A stretch of DNA of 64,000 nucleotides. It comes from Lachnospiraceae bacterium (lineage in GTDB: Bacteria; Bacillota; Clostridia; Lachnospirales; Lachnospiraceae). A model generated the notes under the pieces. The model ran no database searches. It was not told the origin of the DNA and saw nothing but the letters and a program-made list of their open reading frames with translations. The stretch spans positions 124,001 to 188,000 of the forward strand of contig CAJTFX010000004.1 of NCBI GenBank assembly GCA_910575555.1. Direction: 5' to 3'. The translations under genes and the position numbers were made by a program. Of this stretch, positions 51,996-59,859 are shown one piece after another. Within the stretch, counting starts at the first letter, position 1, and every line of letters starts with the position of its first letter.

Positions 51996-53912
51996 TTACG
52001 CCTCAATAAACTGTTCTTTGCCTTCTGCGCATTCCGGACATACCCAGTCTTCCGGTAATTTCTCAAATAAAGTTCCCGGAGCGATTTCTGCATCTTCGTC
52101 GCCGATTTCCGGAATATATTCGTATCCGCAGCCGCCGCATACATAGCTTTTGCCAATGGGTTCCGGCTTTGGAACAGGCGGCCGTTTCATCTTCACCATA
52201 GGAGGCGCAGGCTGTTTCTCTCCGGTGCCGAGAGCCTCTGTAAGAAGCGGAAGAATCTCTGCCACATCTCCTACAATGCCGTAGTCGCAGTTTTTGAAAA
52301 TAGGAGCATTGCCGTTCTTATTGATCGCCACAATTGCAGACGCGTCTTTGATTCCCTTTAAATGCTGAATGGCGCCGGAAATACCGCAGGCAATATACAG
52401 GTTGCCTTTGAATTTCTGTCCGGACATTCCCACATAGCGGTTCAGCGGCACATATTTCAATGTTTCCGCAACCGGACGGGAAGAACCGATGGCTGCGCCT
52501 GCCGCTTTGGCCAAATCTTCAATCAGCTTCATATTCTCCCTGCTTCCGATTCCTTTTCCGGCGGAAACCACCCGCTCTGCCTGAGCAATGGGCGTATCCA
52601 CAGGAATTCCTACTGTGAAATCATGTCCGTCTTTTTTCAACGCTTCCGCCAGAGCTTCTACCCGTTCCTTCGCTCCGCCTTCTTTAAAAATCTTCCCTTT
52701 GCGCACGCCAGTGATGGGCGCCGGTTTCTTTGCCGCGGAACGGCTACCGCCTCCGCCGGAGCTCTTCTTCATTCTTCCGATAATATGAGAAGCGATGACC
52801 ACCCGCTGAATCTCATTGGTTCCTTCATAAATAGTTGTAATCTTGGCATCCCGGTACATCCGCTCTACATCCATGCCTTTTAAGAAGCCTGTGCCGCCGA
52901 AAATCTGCACTGCGTCATTGGTCACTTCAAGGGCAATGTCAGACGCATACATCTTCGCCATGGCAGCTTCCATGGAATAGGAGCTGTGGGCCTCTTTCAA
53001 TTCTGCCGCGGAATAAACCAAAAATCTTGCGCAGCGAAGCTTGGTAGCCATATCTGCCAGTTTGAAGGAAATGCCCTGCTGCGCGGCAATGGGCTTACCA
53101 AACTGAACACGCTCTTTCGCATAGTCAAGGGCCTGTTCGTACGCTCCCTGGGCAATGCCGAGAGCCTGAGCTGCAATACCGATACGTCCGCCGTCCAAAG
53201 TGGACATTGCGATCTTAAATCCCTCTCCTTCTTTGCCCAGAAGGTTTTCCTTGGGAACCTTCACATCATTAAAAATCAGTTCCGCTGTGGTAGAGGAACG
53301 AATGCCCAGTTTGTCGTAATGGTCGCCGAATTCAAAGCCTTCCCATCCTTTTTCCACAATGAAAGCGGAAATTCCCCGGGTTCCGATATCCGGTGTTGTT
53401 ACCGCAAATACCACGTATGTATCTGCTTTCGGCGCATTGGTAATAAAAATCTTGCCTCCGTTTAACAGATAATAATCCCCTTTGTCAAGGGCTGTCGTCT
53501 CTGTGCCTCCGGCGTCCGAACCGGCATTGGGCTCCGTCAAGCCAAAGGCTGCAATCTTCTCGCCTTTTGCCAGAGGAACCAGGTATTTCTGCTTCTGCTC
53601 CTCATTGCCGTATGCAAAGATCGGAAAAGAGCCCAGAGAAACATGGGCGGAAAGAATCACGCCTGAACCGCCGTCTATCCGGGCAAGCTCTTCTACAGCA
53701 ATGGCATAGCTTAAAATGTCAAGCCCTGCTCCGCCGTATTCTTTGGGATAAGGAATTCCCATAAGGCCCATCTCGCCCAGCTTTTTCACCGCTTCGTCCG
53801 GGAACCGGTTTTCCTGGTCCAGGGAAAACGCAATGGGTTTGATTTCCTCTTCGGCAAAGGCGCGAATCTTCGCCCGTAACTGCTCATGCTCTGCTGTTGT
53901 CTGGAATAACAT
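51996..53912 (-). CDS. Acyl-CoA dehydrogenase - ETF-alpha FAD domain - rubredoxin fusion
   Basis: A 638-aa three-module protein. Residues 1-380 are an acyl-CoA dehydrogenase with catalytic Glu363 (TIYEGTNEIQR) and FAD contacts (LTEPNAGSDAGG, QIFGGTGFLKG). A Gly/Ser/Lys/Pro linker leads to an ETF-alpha-like FAD domain (about 425-565; AGKGIG, YVGMSGQ, LYIACGISGAIQH). A Pro-rich linker then joins a rubredoxin with Cys592, Cys595, Cys625 and Cys628 (CGGCGYEY ... DWVCPEC). The layout wires acyl-CoA oxidation through flavins to an iron centre within one chain, next to a flavodiiron protein. ATG at 53912 has AAGGAGGTAATGTT upstream; 39 upstream codons run through the promoter and are excluded. Confidence 0.92.
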   Translation of the reverse strand: MLFQTTAEHEQLRAKIRAFAEEEIKPIAFSLDQENRFPDEAVKKLGEMGLMGIPYPKEYGGAGLDILSYAIAVEELARIDGGSGVILSAHVSLGSFPIFAYGNEEQKQKYLVPLAKGEKIAAFGLTEPNAGSDAGGTETTALDKGDYYLLNGGKIFITNAPKADTYVVFAVTTPDIGTRGISAFIVEKGWEGFEFGDHYDKLGIRSSTTAELIFNDVKVPKENLLGKEGEGFKIAMSTLDGGRIGIAAQALGIAQGAYEQALDYAKERVQFGKPIAAQQGISFKLADMATKLRCARFLVYSAAELKEAHSSYSMEAAMAKMYASDIALEVTNDAVQIFGGTGFLKGMDVERMYRDAKITTIYEGTNEIQRVVIASHIIGRMKKSSGGGGSRSAAKKPAPITGVRKGKIFKEGGAKERVEALAEALKKDGHDFTVGIPVDTPIAQAERVVSAGKGIGSRENMKLIEDLAKAAGAAIGSSRPVAETLKYVPLNRYVGMSGQKFKGNLYIACGISGAIQHLKGIKDASAIVAINKNGNAPIFKNCDYGIVGDVAEILPLLTEALGTGEKQPAPPMVKMKRPPVPKPEPIGKSYVCGGCGYEYIPEIGDEDAEIAPGTLFEKLPEDWVCPECAEGKEQFIEA

Positions 53913-53987
53913 AACATTACCTCCTTTTCTATCTGTCAATATTTGATTAATGACCGAACTATCGTTTCTTGCATTTTTGCTAATTTT

Positions 53988-54016
53988 AATATAACAAATT
54001 TGCAAATTTTTGTCAA
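53988..54016 (-). promoter_or_regulatory. SigA promoter of the dehydrogenase-flavodiiron operon
   Basis: Minus strand TTGACA (54016-54011), 17-nt spacer, TATATT (53993-53988), about 76 nt before the ATG. The spacer carries a perfect palindrome. Confidence 0.8.
53996..54009. promoter_or_regulatory. Perfect 14-bp palindrome in the promoter spacer
   Basis: AAATTTGCAAATTT equals its own reverse complement and sits exactly between -35 and -10. This is a typical place for a repressor operator. It does not match the Rex or Fur consensus; the binding protein is unknown. Confidence 0.5.
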
Positions 54017-54140
54017 TTCTTCTATACAATACTTTGAAATTTTCTTCTTTTTTCGTAAATCATTGAATATCCAACGGGTAAAGTCAGAGAACCGTAAACT
54101 TTCACACATCATAGTAAAAATGTTTTTCTGCAAAATAAAA

Positions 54141-54183
54141 AGGATGCGAATCCTTCAGACAAAACTCTGTGGACTCGCATCCT
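54141..54183 (-). terminator. Terminator after the duplicated FliD-like gene
   Basis: Minus strand AGGATGCGA pairs with TCGCATCCT, followed by TTTTTATTTTG. It lies 29 nt beyond the stop at 54212. Confidence 0.85.
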
Positions 54184-54211
54184 CTGTATTCTTATCTTTA
54201 CTTAAAACAGA

Positions 54212-55417
54212 TTAAATGTAATCTGCATAGCGGAACCCTTCCTGCAGGTTGTACGCTCCGGCAGCTGTATAACTATTGGCCGTATTGGCATGGGTAGTCA
54301 TATAAAAATCTACCAGTGAAGCATTGGTGGAAATAGAAGAGCCATAGTTCTTGAAGAACTTCTGTACCTTGGACATATCTGCTTGCTTAAACGTGTCCTC
54401 ATCAATCTTCATTCTGCCTTTTGTGTCCACACTGATTCCAAACTGTTTCAGCATATCCGCATTGCGGGCTGTCTTTCCTCTGATCTGTGTCAGATTTGAT
54501 ATTACGCCGGAATTGGAACTGGATTCAGCAACATCAAACATCTTATTATAATTGGTGACAAAGCTCTTTGCTGTTGCAAAAATTTTGTCAATGTCATAGT
54601 TCTCATTGCCATCTTTATCTTTTACTTTTTCATACAATTTGTCAGACGCCAGTGTCTCACTGTCTGTTTTAAGAGCTGCCGCACTGGAACCTGCCGTATT
54701 ATTAGTGGCGCTGTCCTCAGTGTCCGTCTTATCTGTGGTGTCTGTCTTATTGGTGGTATTCGAAGTGTTCGCATTGGCGAACTGAATCCGGGAGGAGATT
54801 TTGGAACCATAACTCATAATATCGTTAGTGGAAAACAACTCCTGTACCTTGGAAACATCTGTTCCCTTCAGCTTGCCTTCATTCAGCTGAAGCGTTCCGT
54901 TCGCATTGATTGTGATGCCCAGTTCTGCAAACTTATCAGCATTCGCATTCGTGCTGTCCATCATATTTGCCACATATGCTGTTTTGCCTGCCAATGTGGA
55001 TTTCTTCGCCGCAGTCACAACGCTGTTATAATCCGCCACAAAATTCTTCATGGCTGCAGTCACCTTGTCTGATGCGCTCTGACCGTTTTCTGTATCTGTA
55101 TAAGTTTTATCATTCTGTAATGCGGATACAGAATTCTTCAGATTGGAAAGCCCGTTGGTCAGATTGGTATTTGCCTCCTGGGCCTGTTTGGAAATCTTCG
55201 GATTCTTCTTCTCTTCTAAAATCTTGTCAAGCGTATTGGTGGGGCTGCTCTTCTTGCTTGCGGCTGATGTACTGGAACTGCTGCCTGTGCCGTAATATGC
55301 CTTTAAAAGTTTGCCGTAGCTTCCGCTCTTAATGCTGGCATAATCTGAGAGGAAATTCTGATTTCCCGCTCCGCCGCCTGAAATACTCTGAAATAATTGT
55401 GAATAACCCTGACTCAT
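54212..55417 (-). CDS. FliD-like protein with tandem internal duplication
   Basis: A 401-aa protein of unknown function. Two copies of a module of about 120 residues (about 89-212 and 247-368) share FV-x2-YN, a NAD(K/M)(F/L)xx(F/L)GI strand followed by G(T/R)(L/M)x(L/I)(N/D)E, and VSKVQELF / MSKVQKFF. The GI-x6-G-x4-(L/I)(D/N)E pattern is like the C-terminal region of flagellar cap protein FliD. A Ser/Thr/Asn linker (about 214-246) joins them. There is no signal peptide, anchor or cysteine, and no flagellar gene nearby. The ATG follows AAGGAGTGATGATGT. Export by a flagellar-like route or a cytoplasmic role are both possible. Confidence 0.75.
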   Translation of the reverse strand: MSQGYSQLFQSISGGGAGNQNFLSDYASIKSGSYGKLLKAYYGTGSSSSTSAASKKSSPTNTLDKILEEKKNPKISKQAQEANTNLTNGLSNLKNSVSALQNDKTYTDTENGQSASDKVTAAMKNFVADYNSVVTAAKKSTLAGKTAYVANMMDSTNANADKFAELGITINANGTLQLNEGKLKGTDVSKVQELFSTNDIMSYGSKISSRIQFANANTSNTTNKTDTTDKTDTEDSATNNTAGSSAAALKTDSETLASDKLYEKVKDKDGNENYDIDKIFATAKSFVTNYNKMFDVAESSSNSGVISNLTQIRGKTARNADMLKQFGISVDTKGRMKIDEDTFKQADMSKVQKFFKNYGSSISTNASLVDFYMTTHANTANSYTAAGAYNLQEGFRYADYI

Positions 55418-55607
55418 ACATCATCACTCCTTTGAATAAAACATCAACTTCCCTATCTCTATGTCTGATAGATCAGGTATATCATGATAAAATCTCTTTT
55501 GTTATGCCTATTATAGCATACACATTTCAGGATTTCAAGATAACTTCCGGCCTTTTGCACAGAAAAATGCTACCGTTCACAACATTTCTTTCAGTGAAAC
55601 ACATCTT

Positions 55608-57095
55608 CTATATGATAATGCACACCAGTCCTCCGTTGCTGTCATTGACAATCTTCTGCATGGTATCCTGCAGCTTCACCTGGCTTTCGTCATCCATCAT
55701 GGTAATTTTGCTGCGGATTCCGTCCTCCACCAGTTCCCCGATGGATTTCCCAAAAATATTGGTCTGCCAGATCCCTTCCTCCTGCTCCCTGGAGGTTTTG
55801 ATATACCCAATCAAATCCTGGGCCTGCTCTTCGCTTCCGATAATCGGGGCTATCTCGGTTTCCACATTCGCTTTGATCATGTGAATCGAGGGAGATTGGG
55901 CCTTGATTTTCACACCGAATTTATTGCCGTGGCGGATCAGCACCGGCTCCTCAATTTCAATATCTGTAAGCTGGGGCGTTACCACGCCGTATCCTTTCTG
56001 CTTCACGGCCTCCATGGCGCTGCCTACCTTATCATACTCTTTTTTCATAGCGGACAGTTCCCGAATCATGGAAATCAACTGATATTCCCCGGAAATGGGA
56101 ACCCCTGTCAGTTCGCTCATATTTTCGTAATAATATTTCTGGTCAATGTCAAACATAATCTGGACGCAGCCCCGGGACAGCTCCACCTTATCTAATTTCA
56201 TCCGGCGGATATATTCTCCCTCCGGCACAAGCTCCGTGTTCCGCACATCTTTGGCAAAGGTGAATTTCTTAAGAATCTGCATGGCGTTGCTGATGATATT
56301 TTCTTTGATTTTATGGGTATTTTCCAGCATTTCCACCCATTTCGGCAGAAAGAAGTCCACCCGTTCAATGGGAAATTCATAGAGAATTCCTTCCAGAATC
56401 CGGAAAATATCATCTTTTCTCAGCTGCTCGCAGTTCACCGGCAATGTGGACACTCCGTATTTTTCCGAAAGCTCCTCCGCTAATTTCTGGCTCTCCGCCC
56501 CGTAAGGCTTCTGGGTATTCAAAAGCAGCAAAAAGGGCTTGCCCAGTTTCTTCAGCCCTGCAATAGTTTTCTCTTCTGCAGGAATATAGCTCTCTCTGGG
56601 CAGTTCCGTGATGGAACCGTCTGTAGTAATCACAATTCCAATATTGGAATGTTCCCGAATCACCTTCTGGGTGCCGATTTCCGCAGCCTGGGTAAAAGGA
56701 ATCTCATAGTCGAACCAGGGGGTTTTCACCATCCGTTCCGCCCCTTCTTCCATATGTCCGGTGGCGCCGTCCACCATAAAGCCCACACAGTCAATGAGCC
56801 GGACGCTGACCTCTAAGTCCTCGCTGAGTTTGATTTTGGCTGCCTCCTTGGGCACGAATTTCGGCTCTGTGGTCATGATGGTCTTGCCCTGGGCTGACTG
56901 GGGCAGTTCATCCGTGGCCCGCTCTCTGCTGTGCACATCCTCCATTTCCGGCAGCACCATCACGTCCATAAAACGCTTGATAAACGTGGATTTGCCGGTA
57001 CGCACAGGCCCCACCACCCCGATATAGATATCTCCGCCGGTTCTGGCGCTGATATCTTTGTAAATATTATATGTACCTGTATTGATATTTTCCAT
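55608..57095 (-). CDS. spoIVA: Stage IV sporulation protein A (spore coat ATPase)
   Basis: A 495-aa morphogenetic ATPase that polymerises on the forespore surface as the base of the coat. P-loop GPVRTGKS spans 29-36; DCVGFMVDGATGHMEEG is the Walker B region, and NTQKPYG the guanine-like specificity loop. The C-terminal end SNGGLVCIII is the membrane-targeting tail typical of SpoIVA. The length is normal. The ribosome binding site ACAGGAGGTTTTTGT lies within a perfect inverted repeat (57100-57140), and a SigE-like -10 is in the loop. Confidence 0.97.
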   Translation of the reverse strand: MENINTGTYNIYKDISARTGGDIYIGVVGPVRTGKSTFIKRFMDVMVLPEMEDVHSRERATDELPQSAQGKTIMTTEPKFVPKEAAKIKLSEDLEVSVRLIDCVGFMVDGATGHMEEGAERMVKTPWFDYEIPFTQAAEIGTQKVIREHSNIGIVITTDGSITELPRESYIPAEEKTIAGLKKLGKPFLLLLNTQKPYGAESQKLAEELSEKYGVSTLPVNCEQLRKDDIFRILEGILYEFPIERVDFFLPKWVEMLENTHKIKENIISNAMQILKKFTFAKDVRNTELVPEGEYIRRMKLDKVELSRGCVQIMFDIDQKYYYENMSELTGVPISGEYQLISMIRELSAMKKEYDKVGSAMEAVKQKGYGVVTPQLTDIEIEEPVLIRHGNKFGVKIKAQSPSIHMIKANVETEIAPIIGSEEQAQDLIGYIKTSREQEEGIWQTNIFGKSIGELVEDGIRSKITMMDDESQVKLQDTMQKIVNDSNGGLVCIII

Positions 57096-57099
57096 ACAA

Positions 57100-57140
57100 A
57101 AACCTCCTGTTCTACTGTTATCAGTATATGCAGGAGGTTT
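57100..57140 (-). promoter_or_regulatory. Inverted repeat that can mask the spoIVA ribosome binding site; SigE-like -10 in loop
   Basis: Minus strand AAACCTCCTG (57140-57131) is perfectly complementary to CAGGAGGTTT (57109-57100), which is the spoIVA Shine-Dalgarno. The 21-nt loop begins with CATATACT (57130-57123), a SigE/K-like -10, with GCATTCC as a weak -35 14 nt upstream. A transcript started here would lack the masking arm, whereas read-through RNA would contain it. Confidence 0.45.
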
Positions 57141-57171
57141 GCGGGGAATGCCAGATATTTGTACCAGGCGT

Positions 57172-57321
57172 TCACATATGTTCTTCCAAAGGGGATATAT
57201 TCAAATTTTCAAGCATTACCCTGCAGCGTTTCTTACGGCATGCAATTGCATATTTCAGGATATGTTCGATTCCCTCGTCATACAGAAATTCTGTTCCAGA
57301 TAAATCATCACCGCATAATTT
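57172..57321 (-). other. Open frame after the lipid kinase without a standard start
   Basis: The +1 frame at the end of the lipid kinase is open for 49 codons and reads like protein (EFLYDEGIEHILKYAIACRK, then KKRCRVMLENLNISPLEEHM). There is no ATG/GTG/TTG near its beginning. It could be a decayed gene end, a frameshifted extension or chance. Confidence 0.2.
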
Positions 57322-58240
57322 TCAAAACGCCAGGCAGACACTCATATTTCACCCGGATCAAATCTCCCAGATCCTCCCCGTCCATATGGGCAGTCATAGG
57401 CTCCTGAAGCCAGAAGGTGCAGGACTTGCACTCCACCAGTTCAATTCCCTGAAATCCCAGATGCTTCCCCTTCACCAACATAAGCAGAAGAAAAAGCGCC
57501 CGAAGCCTTTTTACGCCGTGAATGTAACAGATCGACAATTTGCCGTCCTGGGCCGAAGCCTCCGGCGCCATCGGCAGTCCGCCGCCCTCGCACCGGTGGT
57601 TCATCACTGCTGCGCAAACCAATCCGTGAATTCGTCTTTTCTCTGTCTGTTCCAGCTGCATCCCCGCCTGCACACAGGGCATTTCTGCCAGTGTCAGCGC
57701 TGTCTGGACAAAGTAAGACAATTTCCCCAGATGCAGTTTGTTTAAGAACACTTTAAGTCCTGCGGCATTGACCCGCCTGCAGACTTCTGCGTCCATTCCG
57801 ATTCCGGAGCTGATATTAAAATAAGCGCTCTTTTCGAATTCAGACCCCCAGGACACTCTGCCCAAATCCATGGCATACAGCTCTTTGGACTCTAAAATCA
57901 CCTGCAGCGCTGTCAGCGGATCTTTCGGAAGGCCCAGTCCCCTGCCCAAATCATTGCCGGAGCCGGTGGGAATATAGCCGAACCGCACCTGTTCAAAATC
58001 CCGGATACCGTTTACCGCCTCATTGGCTGTTCCGTCTCCCCCAACTACAACAAGGGAAATCACCTGTTTTTGGTGTTTCCCTGTAAGTTTTTCCGCCAGT
58101 TCCCCTGCATGACCCGGATATTTCGTCAGATATGCACGGTAATCTGTGTTTCTTCTCTTTAATTCCGCCTCCAGAGCTTTCCAGATTTTTTTGCCCTTCC
58201 CGGTTCTGGAGGCAGCGTTTACAATAAAATAATACGTCAT
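57308..58240 (-). CDS. Diacylglycerol/lipid kinase family protein (YegS/DgkB-like)
   Basis: A 310-aa kinase of the DAGK catalytic family that phosphorylates diacylglycerol or a related lipid at the membrane. It starts MTYYFIVNAASRTGKGKKIW; the nucleotide motif VVVGGDGTANEAVNGI and the PTGSGNDLGRGLGLP loop follow, and GIGMDAEVCRRVN and the late MDGEDLG are also family features. The ATG at 58240 is 10 nt after the malQ stop, with AAGGGA inside malQ as ribosome binding site, so it is the last gene of the mal operon. Confidence 0.9.
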   Translation of the reverse strand: MTYYFIVNAASRTGKGKKIWKALEAELKRRNTDYRAYLTKYPGHAGELAEKLTGKHQKQVISLVVVGGDGTANEAVNGIRDFEQVRFGYIPTGSGNDLGRGLGLPKDPLTALQVILESKELYAMDLGRVSWGSEFEKSAYFNISSGIGMDAEVCRRVNAAGLKVFLNKLHLGKLSYFVQTALTLAEMPCVQAGMQLEQTEKRRIHGLVCAAVMNHRCEGGGLPMAPEASAQDGKLSICYIHGVKRLRALFLLLMLVKGKHLGFQGIELVECKSCTFWLQEPMTAHMDGEDLGDLIRVKYECLPGVLKIMR

Positions 58241-58250
58241 AAATCTGCTT

Positions 58251-59738
58251 TCATCCCTTCGGGGCTCTTCCATATAATTCCACCTGTCTGCAAATATGCC
58301 GGATGAGCTTTGCATCAATTGCTCCCGGTTTCATGCGCCACATCCAGTTGCATCCTAAGGTAGAGGGGGTATTCATCCTTCCTTCGCTTCCAATTCCCAG
58401 TAAATCCTGCATGGTCACCACTGCCGTATCACTGATACTGGACCAGACGCCCCGCATTACGCCCCAGTTGTATCCTTCCTCTTTATTCAGGTTCAAATAC
58501 TCCCTGGCATATGTGACACAGGGCCTTGGAGCCGTTTTCATCCATCCCAGAATGGTATCATTGTCGTGGGTGCCCGCATAAACCACAGAATTTCTGGTGT
58601 CGTAATTATGGGGCAGGTAATCTCCGTCCTCCCTGCTGTCAAAAGCAAACTGAATCAGTTTCATTCCAGGATACCCGGAAGCTGCAAGCAGCTCATGGAC
58701 AGAATCTGTCAGAAATCCCAGATCCTCTGCGATAATGTCCAGTTTCCCCAAGGATGCTTCAATGGTATGGAACAATTCAATTCCGGGGCCCTTGCGCCAC
58801 TCTCCGTTCTTGGCCGTCTTATCTCCGTAGGGAATAGCATAGTAGGAATCAAATCCCCGGAAATGGTCGATTCGGATCACGTCAAACAGCTTCGACATTT
58901 TCTCCAACCGCTGAATCCACCACCGGTAGCCGTCCCCTTTCATCACATCCCATCGAAACAGCGGGTTGCCCCACAGCTGTCCGTCATCGGAAAATGCATC
59001 CGGCGGACATCCTGCCACATCAATGGGCTCCAAATTCTCATTCAGGTAAAACTGGGAAGGATTGGCCCACACATCCGCGCTGTCCATGGACACATAAATG
59101 GGCACGTCTCCGATCATCCGGATTCCCTTTTCATTGGCATAAGCTTTCAGCTCATTCCACTGCCGATAAAACAAATACTGCAGCATTTTCCAGAAATCAA
59201 TTTCCTCTGCCAGTTCCTCTTTGGCCCTTGCCATGGCATCCTCTCTGCGCAGCCTTAATTCTGTCTCCCACTGGCTCCAGGGAGCGCCGTTATGGGCGTC
59301 TTTCAGCGCCATAAACAGGGCGTAATCCTCCATCCAGTCTGCCTGGGCCCGGCAGAACGCTTCATAATCTTCAGGAATATTTTTCCGAAACCGAACAAAA
59401 GCTTTATGTAATAAGAGATAACGGTTCTGATAGAGAATGCCGTAATCCACTTTCGTAATGTCTTTTCCCCATTCATAGGACCGACATTCTTTTTTCGTTA
59501 AAAGCTTCTCTTTGCAGAGAATATCAAGATCGATAAAGTAAGGATTTCCTGCAAAACTGGAAAAAGACTGATAGGGCGAATCCCCGTAACTGGTAGGGCA
59601 GATGGGCAATACCTGCCAGAAACTCTGTTTCGCCTTTACAAGAAAATCTACAAATTTTACCGCTTCCTTTCCCATGGTTCCAATTCCGTAAGGGGACGGA
59701 AGGGAAGAAATATGCATTAAAACTCCGCTGCTGCGCAT
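58251..59738 (-). CDS. malQ: 4-alpha-glucanotransferase (amylomaltase)
   Basis: A 495-aa GH77 enzyme that disproportionates maltodextrins in the cytoplasm. Signature regions: SPYGIGTMGKEAVKFVDFL, CPTSYGDSPYQSFSSFAGNP, GDVPIYVSMDSADVWANP, IRIDHFRGFDSYY (Asp nucleophile), IIAEDLGFLT (Glu acid/base) and YAGTHDNDTI. The length is normal. The ATG follows AGGAGGTACCCATT. It lies 121 nt downstream of the LacI regulator and the ABC importer genes, consistent with handling of imported malto-oligosaccharides. Confidence 0.95.
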   Translation of the reverse strand: MRSSGVLMHISSLPSPYGIGTMGKEAVKFVDFLVKAKQSFWQVLPICPTSYGDSPYQSFSSFAGNPYFIDLDILCKEKLLTKKECRSYEWGKDITKVDYGILYQNRYLLLHKAFVRFRKNIPEDYEAFCRAQADWMEDYALFMALKDAHNGAPWSQWETELRLRREDAMARAKEELAEEIDFWKMLQYLFYRQWNELKAYANEKGIRMIGDVPIYVSMDSADVWANPSQFYLNENLEPIDVAGCPPDAFSDDGQLWGNPLFRWDVMKGDGYRWWIQRLEKMSKLFDVIRIDHFRGFDSYYAIPYGDKTAKNGEWRKGPGIELFHTIEASLGKLDIIAEDLGFLTDSVHELLAASGYPGMKLIQFAFDSREDGDYLPHNYDTRNSVVYAGTHDNDTILGWMKTAPRPCVTYAREYLNLNKEEGYNWGVMRGVWSSISDTAVVTMQDLLGIGSEGRMNTPSTLGCNWMWRMKPGAIDAKLIRHICRQVELYGRAPKG

Positions 59739-59819
59739 AATGGGTACCTCCTGCGACGCGCCTGCCGCGCATCTTATCTATTTTTTATTCACGTCCTCTG
59801 CCCGGCTTACACACAATCC

Positions 59820-59851
59820 AAGCCAGAAGCGCAGAATTCTCCGCTTCCGGC
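59820..59851 (-). terminator. Hairpin between lacI-type regulator and malQ
   Basis: AGCC-x-GAAGCG pairs with CGCTTC-x-GGCT, one mismatch. The T-tract is poor, so it may protect RNA or partly terminate. Confidence 0.35.
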
Positions 59852-59859
59852 TGTTTGGT

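Larger units (their letters stand above)
53913..54140. promoter_or_regulatory. Upstream region of the acyl-CoA dehydrogenase operon
   Basis: Non-coding and AT-rich. It holds the promoter and palindrome listed separately; no small gene with a plausible ribosome binding site was seen in the rest. Confidence 0.6.
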
